From Martinezella lusitana (GTDB taxonomy: Bacteria > Pseudomonadota > Alphaproteobacteria > Rhizobiales > Rhizobiaceae), in contig NZ_JAFEVL010000036.1 of assembly GCF_016901135.1 (NCBI RefSeq), forward strand, positions 1-64,000: a DNA stretch of 64,000 nucleotides, written 5' to 3'. The position numbers were made by a program, and so were the translations under genes. The notes beneath the pieces were generated by a model. It saw only the letters and a list, made by a program, of their open reading frames with translations. It did not search any database and had not been told where the DNA came from. Positions 7,438 to 15,816 of this stretch are shown here, piece by piece (within the stretch, counting starts at the first letter, position 1; every line of letters begins with the position of its first letter).

Positions 7438-7646
7438 GTGCGACCCTCCGTCTGTAGGCGGACGCCGCTGCAGAGCAGCCCCCATGTGGGGCAATGGTCC
7501 GCCTTCTGCCGAGTGGCGGCCGGACCTTCGTCCGGTTCGGGATCGGGAAGCCGCTCTCCGCCTGGGATACGGTCCGGATCCGGCGGTGGATTATCAAGGG
7601 GCGGCAAGGATGGCGGAGGCACGATCGGCTCGAATGGGACTGACAT
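7434..7646 (-). CDS. Proline-rich small protein
   Basis: A 70-residue protein with about one quarter proline (EPIVPPPSLPPLDNPPPDPD), preceded by GAGGAGG at good spacing from ATG 7646. The strong ribosome site and the 4-base GTGA overlap with the next gene support it as real. Probably disordered; function unknown. Confidence 0.5.
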   Translation of the reverse strand: MSVPFEPIVPPPSLPPLDNPPPDPDRIPGGERLPDPEPDEGPAATRQKADHCPTWGLLCSGVRLQTEGRT

Positions 7647-7700
7647 ATGATGTTCCTCCTCGCTTATGAAACGTCGTGCTCTTGCACAAGTTCCGCGGGT

Positions 7701-7958
7701 TCATGAAGGCCTCAGCGATACTGCTGACCGGTCCGTAATCGGGGATCGTTCAGACCATCCTGTGGATTTTCGACGGGGTACCGAGCCGGCCGACAGCCGA
7801 TTGTTTGCAGGATCGAGAACGGTGTTGAGGAGTTCGACACGCATCCATCCGACTAGAATAGCCTCCTCGACGAGAAGCTGAATGGCGAAATCGACGGTCT
7901 GGTCGAGCTCGACCTTACACTCGGCGGTGTCTGGCTGCGCGGTCGGGGAATTGATCAT
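7701..7958 (-). CDS. Hypothetical 85-residue protein
   Basis: The central part, ECKVELDQTVDFAIQLLVEE followed by AILVGWMRVELLNTVLD, is helical and amphipathic; the last 25 residues are basic and low in structure. AAGGG lies somewhat far upstream of ATG 7958. No family recognised. It may be the first gene of the leftward small-gene cluster down to 7219. Confidence 0.45.
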   Translation of the reverse strand: MINSPTAQPDTAECKVELDQTVDFAIQLLVEEAILVGWMRVELLNTVLDPANNRLSAGSVPRRKSTGWSERSPITDRSAVSLRPS

Positions 7959-8159
7959 GGCGGAATGCCCTTCAAGAGGAGGTTGAGCTCGCGGCGGACG
8001 GGTGAGATGCTCGTCTGGCGTTTCGTTGCCCGCATCGAGAAATCGGAAAAATTGATGCGTTCACCTTCTCCGTCGTGTCCGATTGACACGCCGCGATCGG
8101 TAACCTCCGCCGATGACTAAGGTTCCCCGGACGTCCACGGACGGGACGGCCCGAGTATC

Positions 8160-8831
8160 GTGCTCGTTGACGTGGAAGGCCGCCCATACCATCTACGCGT
8201 TATGCCGAAACACGAAAAGAACGACGTAGAACTCATCAGGTCATGGACGCTGTCTACCGCAGCCACAATGGGATCGGCCGTGCGGGCGAAAGGAATTCTT
8301 CAAGAACTTCAATCGCGAGTTCCTGCCACCTCGAAGAAGTCGCTCGCTCTCGACGGCAGCGACATCATCCTCACCATGCCGGCCAGCGAGAAAGCCGTTT
8401 TCAACGCGGCGGCCGCCGTCATCGCAAAGGCCATGGAGGACGTCGAAACTCTTCCCGTCATCCCAAGGGAGATTCAAGACATCCTCACCATCAAGGTCGG
8501 CGAACGGCACCGATGGCTCGCGGACGGTCGTCTGCCGAGCGCAGGAACTCGGACCGTAAGGCTGAACGGGCGCGCCAGGCGGATCACCTTTCATATTTTC
8601 GATCCCAAGGTCGTCGAGGACCTGCTTGACCGCGGAGCCGTAGACGAATGGCGGGAAGAGGATGCAGCAGCCAAAGCCGAGAACCGTCGGAAGGCGGCTT
8701 ACAAGGCGAAATTGACACGTTCGCTGAAGAAGGCCGCCAAGACGAAAAAGGCCAGTGAAGAAAAGTCGGACGAGCCAGCTTCGAAGCTTAGCGGTTGGGA
8801 AGAGTTCGACATCGACGGGCTGCTTCGATAG
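8160..8831 (+). CDS. Hypothetical protein with basic C-terminal tail
   Basis: A 223-residue protein starting at GTG 8160 (an alternative ATG at 8202 gives MPKHEKNDVELIRS). Residues about 20-160 appear folded, with GERHRWLADGRLPSAGTRTV and ITFHIFDPKVVEDLLDRG; residues 165-205 are a long Lys/Ala-rich helix (KAENRRKAAYKAKLTRSLKK) typical of nucleic-acid-binding tails. No family recognised. It stands alone, flanked by long non-coding stretches. Confidence 0.65.
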   Translation: MLVDVEGRPYHLRVMPKHEKNDVELIRSWTLSTAATMGSAVRAKGILQELQSRVPATSKKSLALDGSDIILTMPASEKAVFNAAAAVIAKAMEDVETLPVIPREIQDILTIKVGERHRWLADGRLPSAGTRTVRLNGRARRITFHIFDPKVVEDLLDRGAVDEWREEDAAAKAENRRKAAYKAKLTRSLKKAAKTKKASEEKSDEPASKLSGWEEFDIDGLLR

Positions 8832-9744
8832 CCTCGTGAACAGTCTCGATAGTCGCGCTGCTGGTTCCTGCAACACCCCATCTTAACGACTACCGTTCGA
8901 TCTCGCCGAAAACACCTGCATTCTTACTTAGCGGAGAGGTCGGAAAAGGCCCCGCCCTTCTAGGCTTGATCTAATATCAGTGGTCTTGAAAGGACTCGAA
9001 CCGTCGGGCCCATTGCACAAGGTCGGTTAACAACTTGATTGAATTGGAGATTGCAGGGCTTCAACAGCAGTTATGCAAGCTATTCCTATCTCACATAATT
9101 CCGGGTTGTGTGAATTTCAGCTCTCACCATGGTTGATTGCCGGCGGCATTATGCAACGGATGACGAAGACGCTACTGTCCGTGGCGGCGCAGGCATCTCT
9201 TACATCACTGATATTGCAGTGACAAATTAGAAAATGGTTGCGAAAACAACTGAGCCGGCTTAGGCAGGCCCAACTATCGCGTTGCGTGCTCTGACCAATG
9301 CATGAAGGCCTCACGCAAAGGCGTCTTAATCGTCTCTGGCGCCTGTGAACCGGCTTTGAACAATGCCACCATTGAGATCTCCTGCAACAATTTGAAATTG
9401 ATAGGAAAATCGGAGCATCAACGGGGTCATGGGCGACGCCGGTATATTCGCCACTTTCTTCACAAAATGGAATATATTTCAATCACCTAAGCCTCATACC
9501 GGCGGGGTCATCCTTGGATGCTTTTTCACAAGCTGAGGGCGGTTACCTCGACTTTTGGCGTTTGGGGGAATTTTTGCATAGCGAAGATCCGCCGGTATGA
9601 CGGTCGCCCGGTGTGGCGGACTTTTTCAATCCGGTGTTTGGGTATTTTGGGGGACAGCCGCGCCCGCTCTGAGTCGCACTCCCCGAAGGCGTTGCGGACC
9701 ATTCGAAGACGCCAAACCCATCAGTTCAGGTGACCCTCTCAACC
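8832..9744. other. Long non-coding stretch with an inverted repeat
   Basis: About 900 bases without a supported gene. It holds a copy of the T-arm-like motif (8983-9003) and an 11-bp perfect inverted repeat, CATACCGGCGG at 9495-9505 and CCGCCGGTATG at 9589-9599, enclosing about 83 bases; a related half-site occurs near 9436. It may be the remnant of a small mobile element. Confidence 0.4.
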
Positions 9745-10140
9745 CTACGACCTTGAGCGGTCTGAGCGCTTCGCCTGTTTTTTCGCCGGATCGGACGATG
9801 GCTGCGTCCGATCACCCGAAATCCAGATCACCACACCCCGCCACACACGCCACAGACCGAAGGGAATGAGGATCAGCGACAGGAGCCGGTGCGCCATTTC
9901 CGGAAAATGCAAACTTCCCCAGATCGCTAAAGCAACCATGGCGAAGCCGCCAACGACGTTCACGACGCTACCTATGGCGAACTCGATTATCATCGCGCGG
10001 ACGGCCACACCGAGGACGCGATCGGCAAACGAAAGCCCCAGCGCATCCGCTGCCGCAAACACGAGAAACAGGAACAGCGGCAACATCACCGCTGCAATGA
10101 GGATAACCGCGATGATGGTCGGGAATGTCGTCACGGCCAC
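9745..10140 (-). CDS. Three-span membrane protein (hypothetical)
   Basis: A 131-residue protein starting at GTG 10140 with AGGGG upstream. Hydrophobic segments lie at about residues 6-31, 50-75 and 86-108; the last 25 residues are charged (DRTQPSSDPAKKQAKRSDRS) and probably cytoplasmic. Likely an inner-membrane protein; no family recognised. Confidence 0.65.
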   Translation of the reverse strand: MAVTTFPTIIAVILIAAVMLPLFLFLVFAAADALGLSFADRVLGVAVRAMIIEFAIGSVVNVVGGFAMVALAIWGSLHFPEMAHRLLSLILIPFGLWRVWRGVVIWISGDRTQPSSDPAKKQAKRSDRSRS

Positions 10141-10294
10141 ATGCCCCTACTCCAAGAAACCTAGTCCGATCCATACGCATATCGCTTACATCTGAGCTCG
10201 ATCCAGACGAGCAATTACCCACACCACTGGCCTATTCAAAACCGCTACGGCTCCAATCGCCGCTGGATGATAGTTCCGTGGCGGGTCATCTGGC

Positions 10295-10516
10295 CTAAAG
10301 TTTGTCTATGCAGACCGATTGACAGAGCAGCGTTTCGCACTTGGTGGCCGGTATATCGTCGCTGATCTTCCAGGCCTCTCTCCTTGGGGAGCTGTAACTC
10401 GCGAATGTTCTACGCTGATTGAAAAATGCCAAGAGCGGCTGGATGGCTCTACATGCTTCCATATTTCGCGTATATGAGCGCTTTACGCTCAGAATTTTCT
10501 TTTCGGTCATTGACAT
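10295..10516 (-). CDS. Small hypothetical ORF
   Basis: A 73-codon frame starting MSMTEKKILSVKRSYTRNME with AGGAGAT 8 bases upstream of ATG 10516. The first 20 residues are basic; the rest has four cysteines and no recognisable motif. The good ribosome site is its main support. It is divergent from the peptide-export locus. Confidence 0.4.
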   Translation of the reverse strand: MSMTEKKILSVKRSYTRNMEACRAIQPLLAFFNQRRTFASYSSPRREAWKISDDIPATKCETLLCQSVCIDKL

Positions 10517-10788
10517 CGGTCATCTCCTGCGCGTAATTAGCGTACATAGAGAGTAGATCACACTTTTTTGCTCGATCTCGCGCTACTTTGGTATCCAGTT
10601 TCGCTTATACCCGATTAAAAGAAACGCCAAATGAGTGCTGCAACAGAGGAAGGCCGCGCGATACACAGAGCTTGATCCCGCGGCCTCCGATCAAGTGCCT
10701 ATTGCTGTCCAGTTTCACATAAAATTGGCGTCGAAGAACGTCCGAGCGGACAGCGCATATCTGTAAGCCGATGAAGTGGAGCAGATGA

Positions 10789-10929
10789 ATGAATGACCCT
10801 CACCCGTTTGTGGACGCAGTGATCGTTGCGTATTTCCACGGCAACAAAAGGCTCCACCAAGCTTTGGTGACTGGCATCGAAGCAACCCATGCCGCAGCCA
10901 AATCTGGCATCCAACGGTTTATGGTTTAG
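10789..10929 (+). CDS. 46-residue small ORF upstream of the leader peptide gene
   Basis: A short frame starting at ATG 10789 (MNDPHPFVDAVIVAYFHGNK) and ending IQRFMV at 10929, with GGAG at 10778-10781, 7 bases before the start. It lies 36 bases upstream of the double-glycine precursor on the same strand and could be the first gene of that operon. Mixed helical composition, no double-glycine site and no clear membrane span. It could be a second peptide, an immunity factor or a leader ORF; none is shown. Confidence 0.45.
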   Translation: MNDPHPFVDAVIVAYFHGNKRLHQALVTGIEATHAAAKSGIQRFMV

Positions 10930-10965
10930 CCCGAATTTCTTCCCCAGTGAAATCAGGAGAGAATT

Positions 10966-11352
10966 ATGCGTGAATTGACTATCTCTGAGATGAATCTCGT
11001 CTTCGGCGGTGAAGGCGGAGGCAGCACGTCAAGCGGCGGCGGCTCAAGCTCGGGATCAGATCGGGGCGGCGGTAGCAACAGTGGCAGCACTGGAGCCAAT
11101 GGAGGTGTTAGCGTATCGTTTATGGACATCGACCCCACTACTGGTTTTCCGATCGTAGCAGTCGCCAAGACTGGTCGGATCGGCGTCGAAACATGGGGCC
11201 AATTCTTTTCGTCTCTTACCCCAGACCAGATCAAAGCCACGATCAATCTGAACACGAAAAATCTCGGAGCGACCATTCAAATGGAATGGAACAACTCCGG
11301 CAACGTCTCCTCCAATTCAAGCGGAGGAAGGCCGATCGGCGGCGGCAGATAG
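10966..11352 (+). CDS. Double-glycine leader precursor peptide, Gly/Ser-rich (bacteriocin/microcin-like)
   Basis: A 128-residue protein beginning MRELTISEMNLVFGG, a textbook double-glycine leader (MRELT..E...V.GG) cleaved by C39 peptidases after residue 15. The predicted mature part is about 113 residues: a Gly/Ser-rich stretch (roughly 16-47), a folded-looking core (VSFMDIDPTTGFPIVAVAKT, then WGQFFSSLTPDQIKATINLN) and a Gly/Ser/Asn-rich tail. There is no cysteine, so it is not a disulfide or lanthipeptide type. AGGAGA precedes ATG 10966. Downstream genes encode the matching HlyD adaptor and C39 ABC exporter. A class II microcin or other secreted peptide is inferred; activity is unknown. Confidence 0.85.
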   Translation: MRELTISEMNLVFGGEGGGSTSSGGGSSSGSDRGGGSNSGSTGANGGVSVSFMDIDPTTGFPIVAVAKTGRIGVETWGQFFSSLTPDQIKATINLNTKNLGATIQMEWNNSGNVSSNSSGGRPIGGGR

Positions 11353-11450
11353 AGGTTTTTGGTCATGTAAGGATATGTGTCGGATATTTGTAGATCCAGT
11401 ATAGTGCATTGATTATACTCACAAATACGCACATCATAAGACGCAAGGTA

Positions 11451-11486
11451 ATGCGCCGCGCCGACTATGAAACTGGCGCGGCGCAT
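11451..11486. terminator. Perfect 12-bp hairpin between precursor and exporter genes
   Basis: ATGCGCCGCGCC (11451-11462) pairs perfectly with GGCGCGGCGCAT (11475-11486) around a 12-base loop. There is no T-run, so it is more likely an attenuator or mRNA 3'-end stabiliser than a full terminator. Its position, after the peptide gene and before the exporter, would allow the precursor to be made in excess. Confidence 0.6.
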
Positions 11487-11675
11487 TGCAAAGGCTCTCC
11501 GCCTGGTGCCGCCTACGCCGATACCTTACCACTGTGGCTGAAAGCAAAAACGAATTATCAAGCTTCCTATTGGGGGAAGGCTCGCTCCAAACATGCAAAC
11601 ACGTAGCTGGGAGTTCAGTGAGATTTCGCCGACGCTCTCTGCCAGCCGTTTCCGCACTCTCATTAGATCATAGCA

Positions 11676-12947
11676 ATGCAGAACAGAGAGCTGTCCCTAT
11701 ATCGAAAAGAAGCGGTAGATCATAGGCGTGACGCTTGGCTCGGTCGCCCCAGGCTCATTCAACCGATATCAGTTCGAATTGCCACCATACTCGCGGTGTC
11801 AGCAATAGTCATGATCATGCTATTTTTGGTCTTTGGCGAGTATACACGGCGAGTCAAAGTCTTCGGCACAGTTGTTCCTTCAAGCGGAGTCAGCCGAATT
11901 TTTACGCCTGTAACCGGACGTATCCTAGCCCAACACGTCACCGAGGGGCAGACAGTTACGCAGGGTTCCGTTCTGTATGTTATCGCTCTCGATAGCCAAA
12001 CGGCCGCCGGTGAGACAGGTCTGCTCGTTAAAGAACAACTTATTGCTCAAAAGAATGAGTTGGAAAAGACGATCACAGAGCGCCAATCGCTGAATGTCGT
12101 GGAAAAGGCCAATCTCATTAATCAGGCCACTTCGTCTCGCCAGGAATTGGCAAAGGTAGAAGAACAAATATCCGGCACTACCGAATATCTCTCTTCACTC
12201 CAAAAATCGATGGATACCTATCGCAAATTGGCCGACCAGCATCTAACCGTCTCAGCAGAATTTGAATACCGTGAACAGAATTTCATGGGTGCGCGGCAAC
12301 AGCTACAAAGCCTTCAACGCGACAAAATACAGCTCAACGAAAGGCTAAAAGAAGCCGAATCCAAACTGTCAGGCTTCGACGACAATGCGGCTATCACTCT
12401 GGGTGACTATCGGCAGCGGATAGCGTCCCTCAACCAAGCCGTTATCGAAGATGACGCAAGGCGTTCAATCGACATCGTCGCCCCTCGGTCCGGCACCGTT
12501 ACCGGTATGATTGCAAAAGTTGGACAAATGATCCCAACGGGCGGCGCCATGGCCACTATCATCCCGAACGACGACCCGATGGAGATACAGCTCCTAGCTG
12601 AAAGCAGTTCGGTGGGATTCGTACGCGAGGGGCAAAAGGTAATGCTCCGCTATACTGCCTACCCCTATCAAAAGTTCGGCCAATATCCCGGAACCATTTC
12701 AAGCATTTCGAGAGTATCTCTGGAACAGGAGGAGATTCCATTTGCGTCGGCCCGCCTTCCTACGGACACGGAACAGCAGAAATACAGAATAATGGTCAAA
12801 CCGGATGCAAACTTCGTTCATGCGTATGGAGAAGAGATCTCAATCAAACCAGGCATGTCCGCGGAAGCCAATATCCAGCTCGATACTCGGCGCCTTTATC
12901 AATGGATTGTGGAGCCTTTATACAGCCTTAAAGGCAGCGTGCTTTGA
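11676..12947 (+). CDS. HlyD/CvaA-type periplasmic adaptor of a type I peptide exporter
   Basis: A 423-residue membrane fusion protein. The N-terminus LYRKEAVDHRRDAWLGRPRL is typical of adaptors paired with C39 exporters. One membrane span follows (about residues 33-52), then a split biotinyl-lipoyl domain flanking a long coiled coil (about 110-250, rich in Glu/Lys/Leu/Gln), then a beta-barrel region with IDIVAPRSGTVTGMIAKVGQ and YPYQKFGQYPGTISSISRVS. It would bridge the ABC exporter to an outer-membrane TolC-like channel, which is not in the window. Its last bases overlap the start of the exporter gene (TTGA), indicating coupled translation. Confidence 0.9.
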   Translation: MQNRELSLYRKEAVDHRRDAWLGRPRLIQPISVRIATILAVSAIVMIMLFLVFGEYTRRVKVFGTVVPSSGVSRIFTPVTGRILAQHVTEGQTVTQGSVLYVIALDSQTAAGETGLLVKEQLIAQKNELEKTITERQSLNVVEKANLINQATSSRQELAKVEEQISGTTEYLSSLQKSMDTYRKLADQHLTVSAEFEYREQNFMGARQQLQSLQRDKIQLNERLKEAESKLSGFDDNAAITLGDYRQRIASLNQAVIEDDARRSIDIVAPRSGTVTGMIAKVGQMIPTGGAMATIIPNDDPMEIQLLAESSSVGFVREGQKVMLRYTAYPYQKFGQYPGTISSISRVSLEQEEIPFASARLPTDTEQQKYRIMVKPDANFVHAYGEEISIKPGMSAEANIQLDTRRLYQWIVEPLYSLKGSVL

Positions 12948-15076
12948 AAGACCCGCGTAAAATCGGAGGAGCAAATATTCCGTCTCTAAATTTTGGATTC
13001 CAAAACCGATTGCCCGTCATTCTGCAAACCGAAGTCGCGGAGTGTGGTCTCGCCTGCCTAGCGATGGTTGCAACCTATCATGGCCACCAGATTGACATCG
13101 CGGCGTTCCGCCGGAGATTTGCCACATCGATGAAAGGCCTATCTCTTATGGAGTTGGCAAGGCTTGCAGGCCAATTGTCCCTGGCCAGTCGCGCGGTACG
13201 AGCAGATCTCGACGAACTCGCAAACCTCCGCACACCCTGCATCCTTCATTGGAAACTTCGTCATTATGTCGTCCTGAAAGAGGTAAAGTATAATGGCGCT
13301 ATTATCCACGACCCGGGTCAGGGACGACGCTTTGTCTCACTCAATGAGCTGTCGAGCAGTTTTTCAGGTGTGGTTCTGGAGCTGTCGCCGACGAACGAGT
13401 TTGAGAAGAAAATAGATGTCGAACGCATAAGGATAGCGGATCTTTTTCGGAACGTTACTGGTCTCAAACGTGCATTGATCCAGCTTTTTGTTCTATCAAT
13501 GTGCCTTGAAGTTATCGCTCTGTTGTCACCCATCGGATCTCAGGTGATATTTGATGAAGTCATAGTATCGACGGATACGGACTTACTCGGTTTGGTAGCA
13601 ATATCGCTCGGCGTGATACTTTTACTGCAGATTGTAATTGGGATCGCTCGCTCATGGTGCTCAATAATCATGAGTACCACGCTTGGCGTTCAGTGGACCA
13701 CAGCGCTCTTCGATCATCTCCTACGTTTGCCGTTGAGTTACTTTGAAAGACGACACATGGGGGACATTGTTTCTCGCTTTGGGTCTCTGGGTGCGATTCA
13801 GTCCGCTCTCACCACCGACCTGGTGGGCGGAATACTGGATAGCATCATGGTGGTCGGGGCGCTGATTATGATGGTGCTATATGGTGGTTATCTTGCCCTG
13901 ATCGCCTTTGTTTCAGTAAGCTTGAATGTGCTCTTGAGAATTGCCGCCTATGCTCCATATCGTTCCGCGAACGAAGCATCTATCGTTCAAAATGCTAAGG
14001 AAAATTCGCATTTTATGGAGACGATTAGAGGCGTTGCGAGCATTAAGACTCTCGATATCCGAGAACGCCGTCGGGGAGCCTGGCTCAATTATTTGTTCGA
14101 TGCTGTGAATGCCAATCTTAAGATCCAGAAGCTTGATTTCTTGTTTGGTACTGCCGCAACGACCTTCTCTGGGATCGACGGTATTATGACCCTCACCTTG
14201 GGAGCACGATCCGTTATGGCCGGCAGCATGACCATCGGCGTGCTGATCGCGTTCATATCCTACAAAGAGCAGTTTGTCGGGAGAGTGGGGAGCCTGGTTA
14301 GCCTTGTTATTCGGCTTAAGATGTTGAGCCTTCATACCGAGCGTATTGGCGACATTGCTCTCGCCGAACCGGAAGAGACGATAACCTCTGGGCCAACCAA
14401 TGTTCCTTCCCCCAGAGAGCCGGCGTCCATCAAACTAGTAGATATCTCCTTTCGCTACGGCGACGGATTACCCGACGTACTGAACAGAGTATCCCTAACG
14501 GTAGGCCCCGGTGAATGTGTCGCTATTACAGGGCCCTCGGGCCGAGGCAAGACCACGCTTCTCAAGATTATTGGAGGTCTCGTTGCGCCGACGGGCGGCA
14601 TAGTTATATGCGACGACAGGGATATTCGCCAGTTTGGCTTGCAGAACTATCGACGAATGACTGCAACCGTCCGGCAGGACGATGTCCTGTTTGCCGGAAC
14701 CATCGGCGACAATATTGCTGCCTTCGACCCCGAAGCCGATCCCGGCTGGATTGAGGAATGCGCGAGGATTGCCGCTATTTTCGATGAGATTCGAGCCATG
14801 CCCATGGGGTTCGACTCCATGGTGGGTGATATGGGTAGCACGCTGTCGGGCGGTCAAAAGCAGCGCCTGTTTCTTGCCAGGGCTTTATACAGCCGACCGC
14901 GCATCTTGCTCCTGGATGAAGCCACAAGTGATCTGGACCAAGCAAACGAGGCAAAGATCAATGATGCCGTTGCGCAACTGAGAATAACCCGCGTCATAGT
15001 TGCTCATCGACCTTCTACAATCGCACTGGCCGAGCGAGAGATATCGCTTGACCCAGAGCGTCTGCTCTTAGCCTAG
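12944..15076 (+). CDS. C39-peptidase ABC exporter (CvaB-like)
   Basis: A 710-residue fusion of three domains. The N-terminal C39 peptidase (about 20-150) has Gln28, catalytic Cys34 in EVAECGLACLAM, His107 in LRHYVVL and Asp123 in HDPG, so the triad is intact. A six-span membrane domain covers about 165-440. The ATPase has Walker A GPSGRGKTTL, signature LSGGQKQR, Walker B ILLLDEATSDLD and an H-loop in VIVAHRPS. It should remove the leader after Gly-Gly and export the peptide across the inner membrane. The start is TTG 12944, overlapping the adaptor stop; no better start is nearby. The substrate is most probably the precursor at 10966. Confidence 0.92.
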   Translation: MKDPRKIGGANIPSLNFGFQNRLPVILQTEVAECGLACLAMVATYHGHQIDIAAFRRRFATSMKGLSLMELARLAGQLSLASRAVRADLDELANLRTPCILHWKLRHYVVLKEVKYNGAIIHDPGQGRRFVSLNELSSSFSGVVLELSPTNEFEKKIDVERIRIADLFRNVTGLKRALIQLFVLSMCLEVIALLSPIGSQVIFDEVIVSTDTDLLGLVAISLGVILLLQIVIGIARSWCSIIMSTTLGVQWTTALFDHLLRLPLSYFERRHMGDIVSRFGSLGAIQSALTTDLVGGILDSIMVVGALIMMVLYGGYLALIAFVSVSLNVLLRIAAYAPYRSANEASIVQNAKENSHFMETIRGVASIKTLDIRERRRGAWLNYLFDAVNANLKIQKLDFLFGTAATTFSGIDGIMTLTLGARSVMAGSMTIGVLIAFISYKEQFVGRVGSLVSLVIRLKMLSLHTERIGDIALAEPEETITSGPTNVPSPREPASIKLVDISFRYGDGLPDVLNRVSLTVGPGECVAITGPSGRGKTTLLKIIGGLVAPTGGIVICDDRDIRQFGLQNYRRMTATVRQDDVLFAGTIGDNIAAFDPEADPGWIEECARIAAIFDEIRAMPMGFDSMVGDMGSTLSGGQKQRLFLARALYSRPRILLLDEATSDLDQANEAKINDAVAQLRITRVIVAHRPSTIALAEREISLDPERLLLA

Positions 15077-15085
15077 GAGGCAACA

Positions 15086-15745
15086 ATGTATCACCTTCGC
15101 AACGTCATCGAACGGCATACCCTAACAGCTATTGTTCAGGCGCTAAGCGACGCGGACTGGCATGACGGGCGTCTCACGGCAGGCTGGCAAGCTCGGCAGG
15201 TTAAATATAACGAACAAATAGCGGAAGGAAGTGACGTACACCAACAACTTAGCGACCTTGTTGGGTCCGCATTGTCGAGTAGTTCGACGTTCTTGGCATT
15301 GGCAAGACCGAAATCCGTTCTCCCATTTCGTTTCAGCCGATACAGTCCAGGCATGGAATACGGCAACCATGCCGACGATCCCGTGATGTCAGGCATTCGA
15401 ACCGATCTTTCCATCACCGTTTTCCTGTCGGAGCCGGAGAGCTATCAGGGTGGCGAGCTTGTAATCGAGCACGCTGCGGGGGTTGAAAAAGTAAAGTTGC
15501 CAGCTGGCGACGCGATTGTTTATCCCTCCTCAACTTTGCACCGTGTCGAGAAGGTCGAATCAGGTCAGCGTCTGGTTGCCGTTTCTTGGATTCGCAGCCT
15601 GATCAGGGATCACGCCGCGCGTGAGATATTGTTGGATCTGGATCTTGCCAGACAGGGTCTTTTCAAGCAGCACGGCCCAAGTCGGGATATCGACTTACTG
15701 TCCAAATCGCTGGCAAATCTAACCCGGATGTGGGTGGACGACTGA
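15086..15745 (+). CDS. PKHD-type 2-oxoglutarate/Fe(II) hydroxylase (YbiX/PiuC-like)
   Basis: A 219-residue prolyl-4-hydroxylase-fold dioxygenase. Iron ligands are His95 and Asp97 (YGNHADDPVM) and His152 (SSTLHRV); Arg162 (GQRLVAV) is placed to bind 2-oxoglutarate. RTDLSITVFLSEPESYQGGE is the PKHD-family hallmark. AGGAGG precedes ATG 15086, only 9 bases after the exporter stop, so it belongs to the same operon. The family is usually tied to iron uptake loci, but here the context is peptide export, so hydroxylation of the precursor is a reasonable inference. Cytoplasmic, since no signal peptide is seen. Confidence 0.88.
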   Translation: MYHLRNVIERHTLTAIVQALSDADWHDGRLTAGWQARQVKYNEQIAEGSDVHQQLSDLVGSALSSSSTFLALARPKSVLPFRFSRYSPGMEYGNHADDPVMSGIRTDLSITVFLSEPESYQGGELVIEHAAGVEKVKLPAGDAIVYPSSTLHRVEKVESGQRLVAVSWIRSLIRDHAAREILLDLDLARQGLFKQHGPSRDIDLLSKSLANLTRMWVDD

Positions 15746-15816
15746 CATTGTCTCGCCTGTGTTTGAGAACAGCTTTTCGCTCACATCATTTGGCAGCGAT
15801 ACATAGGAGATGAAAT

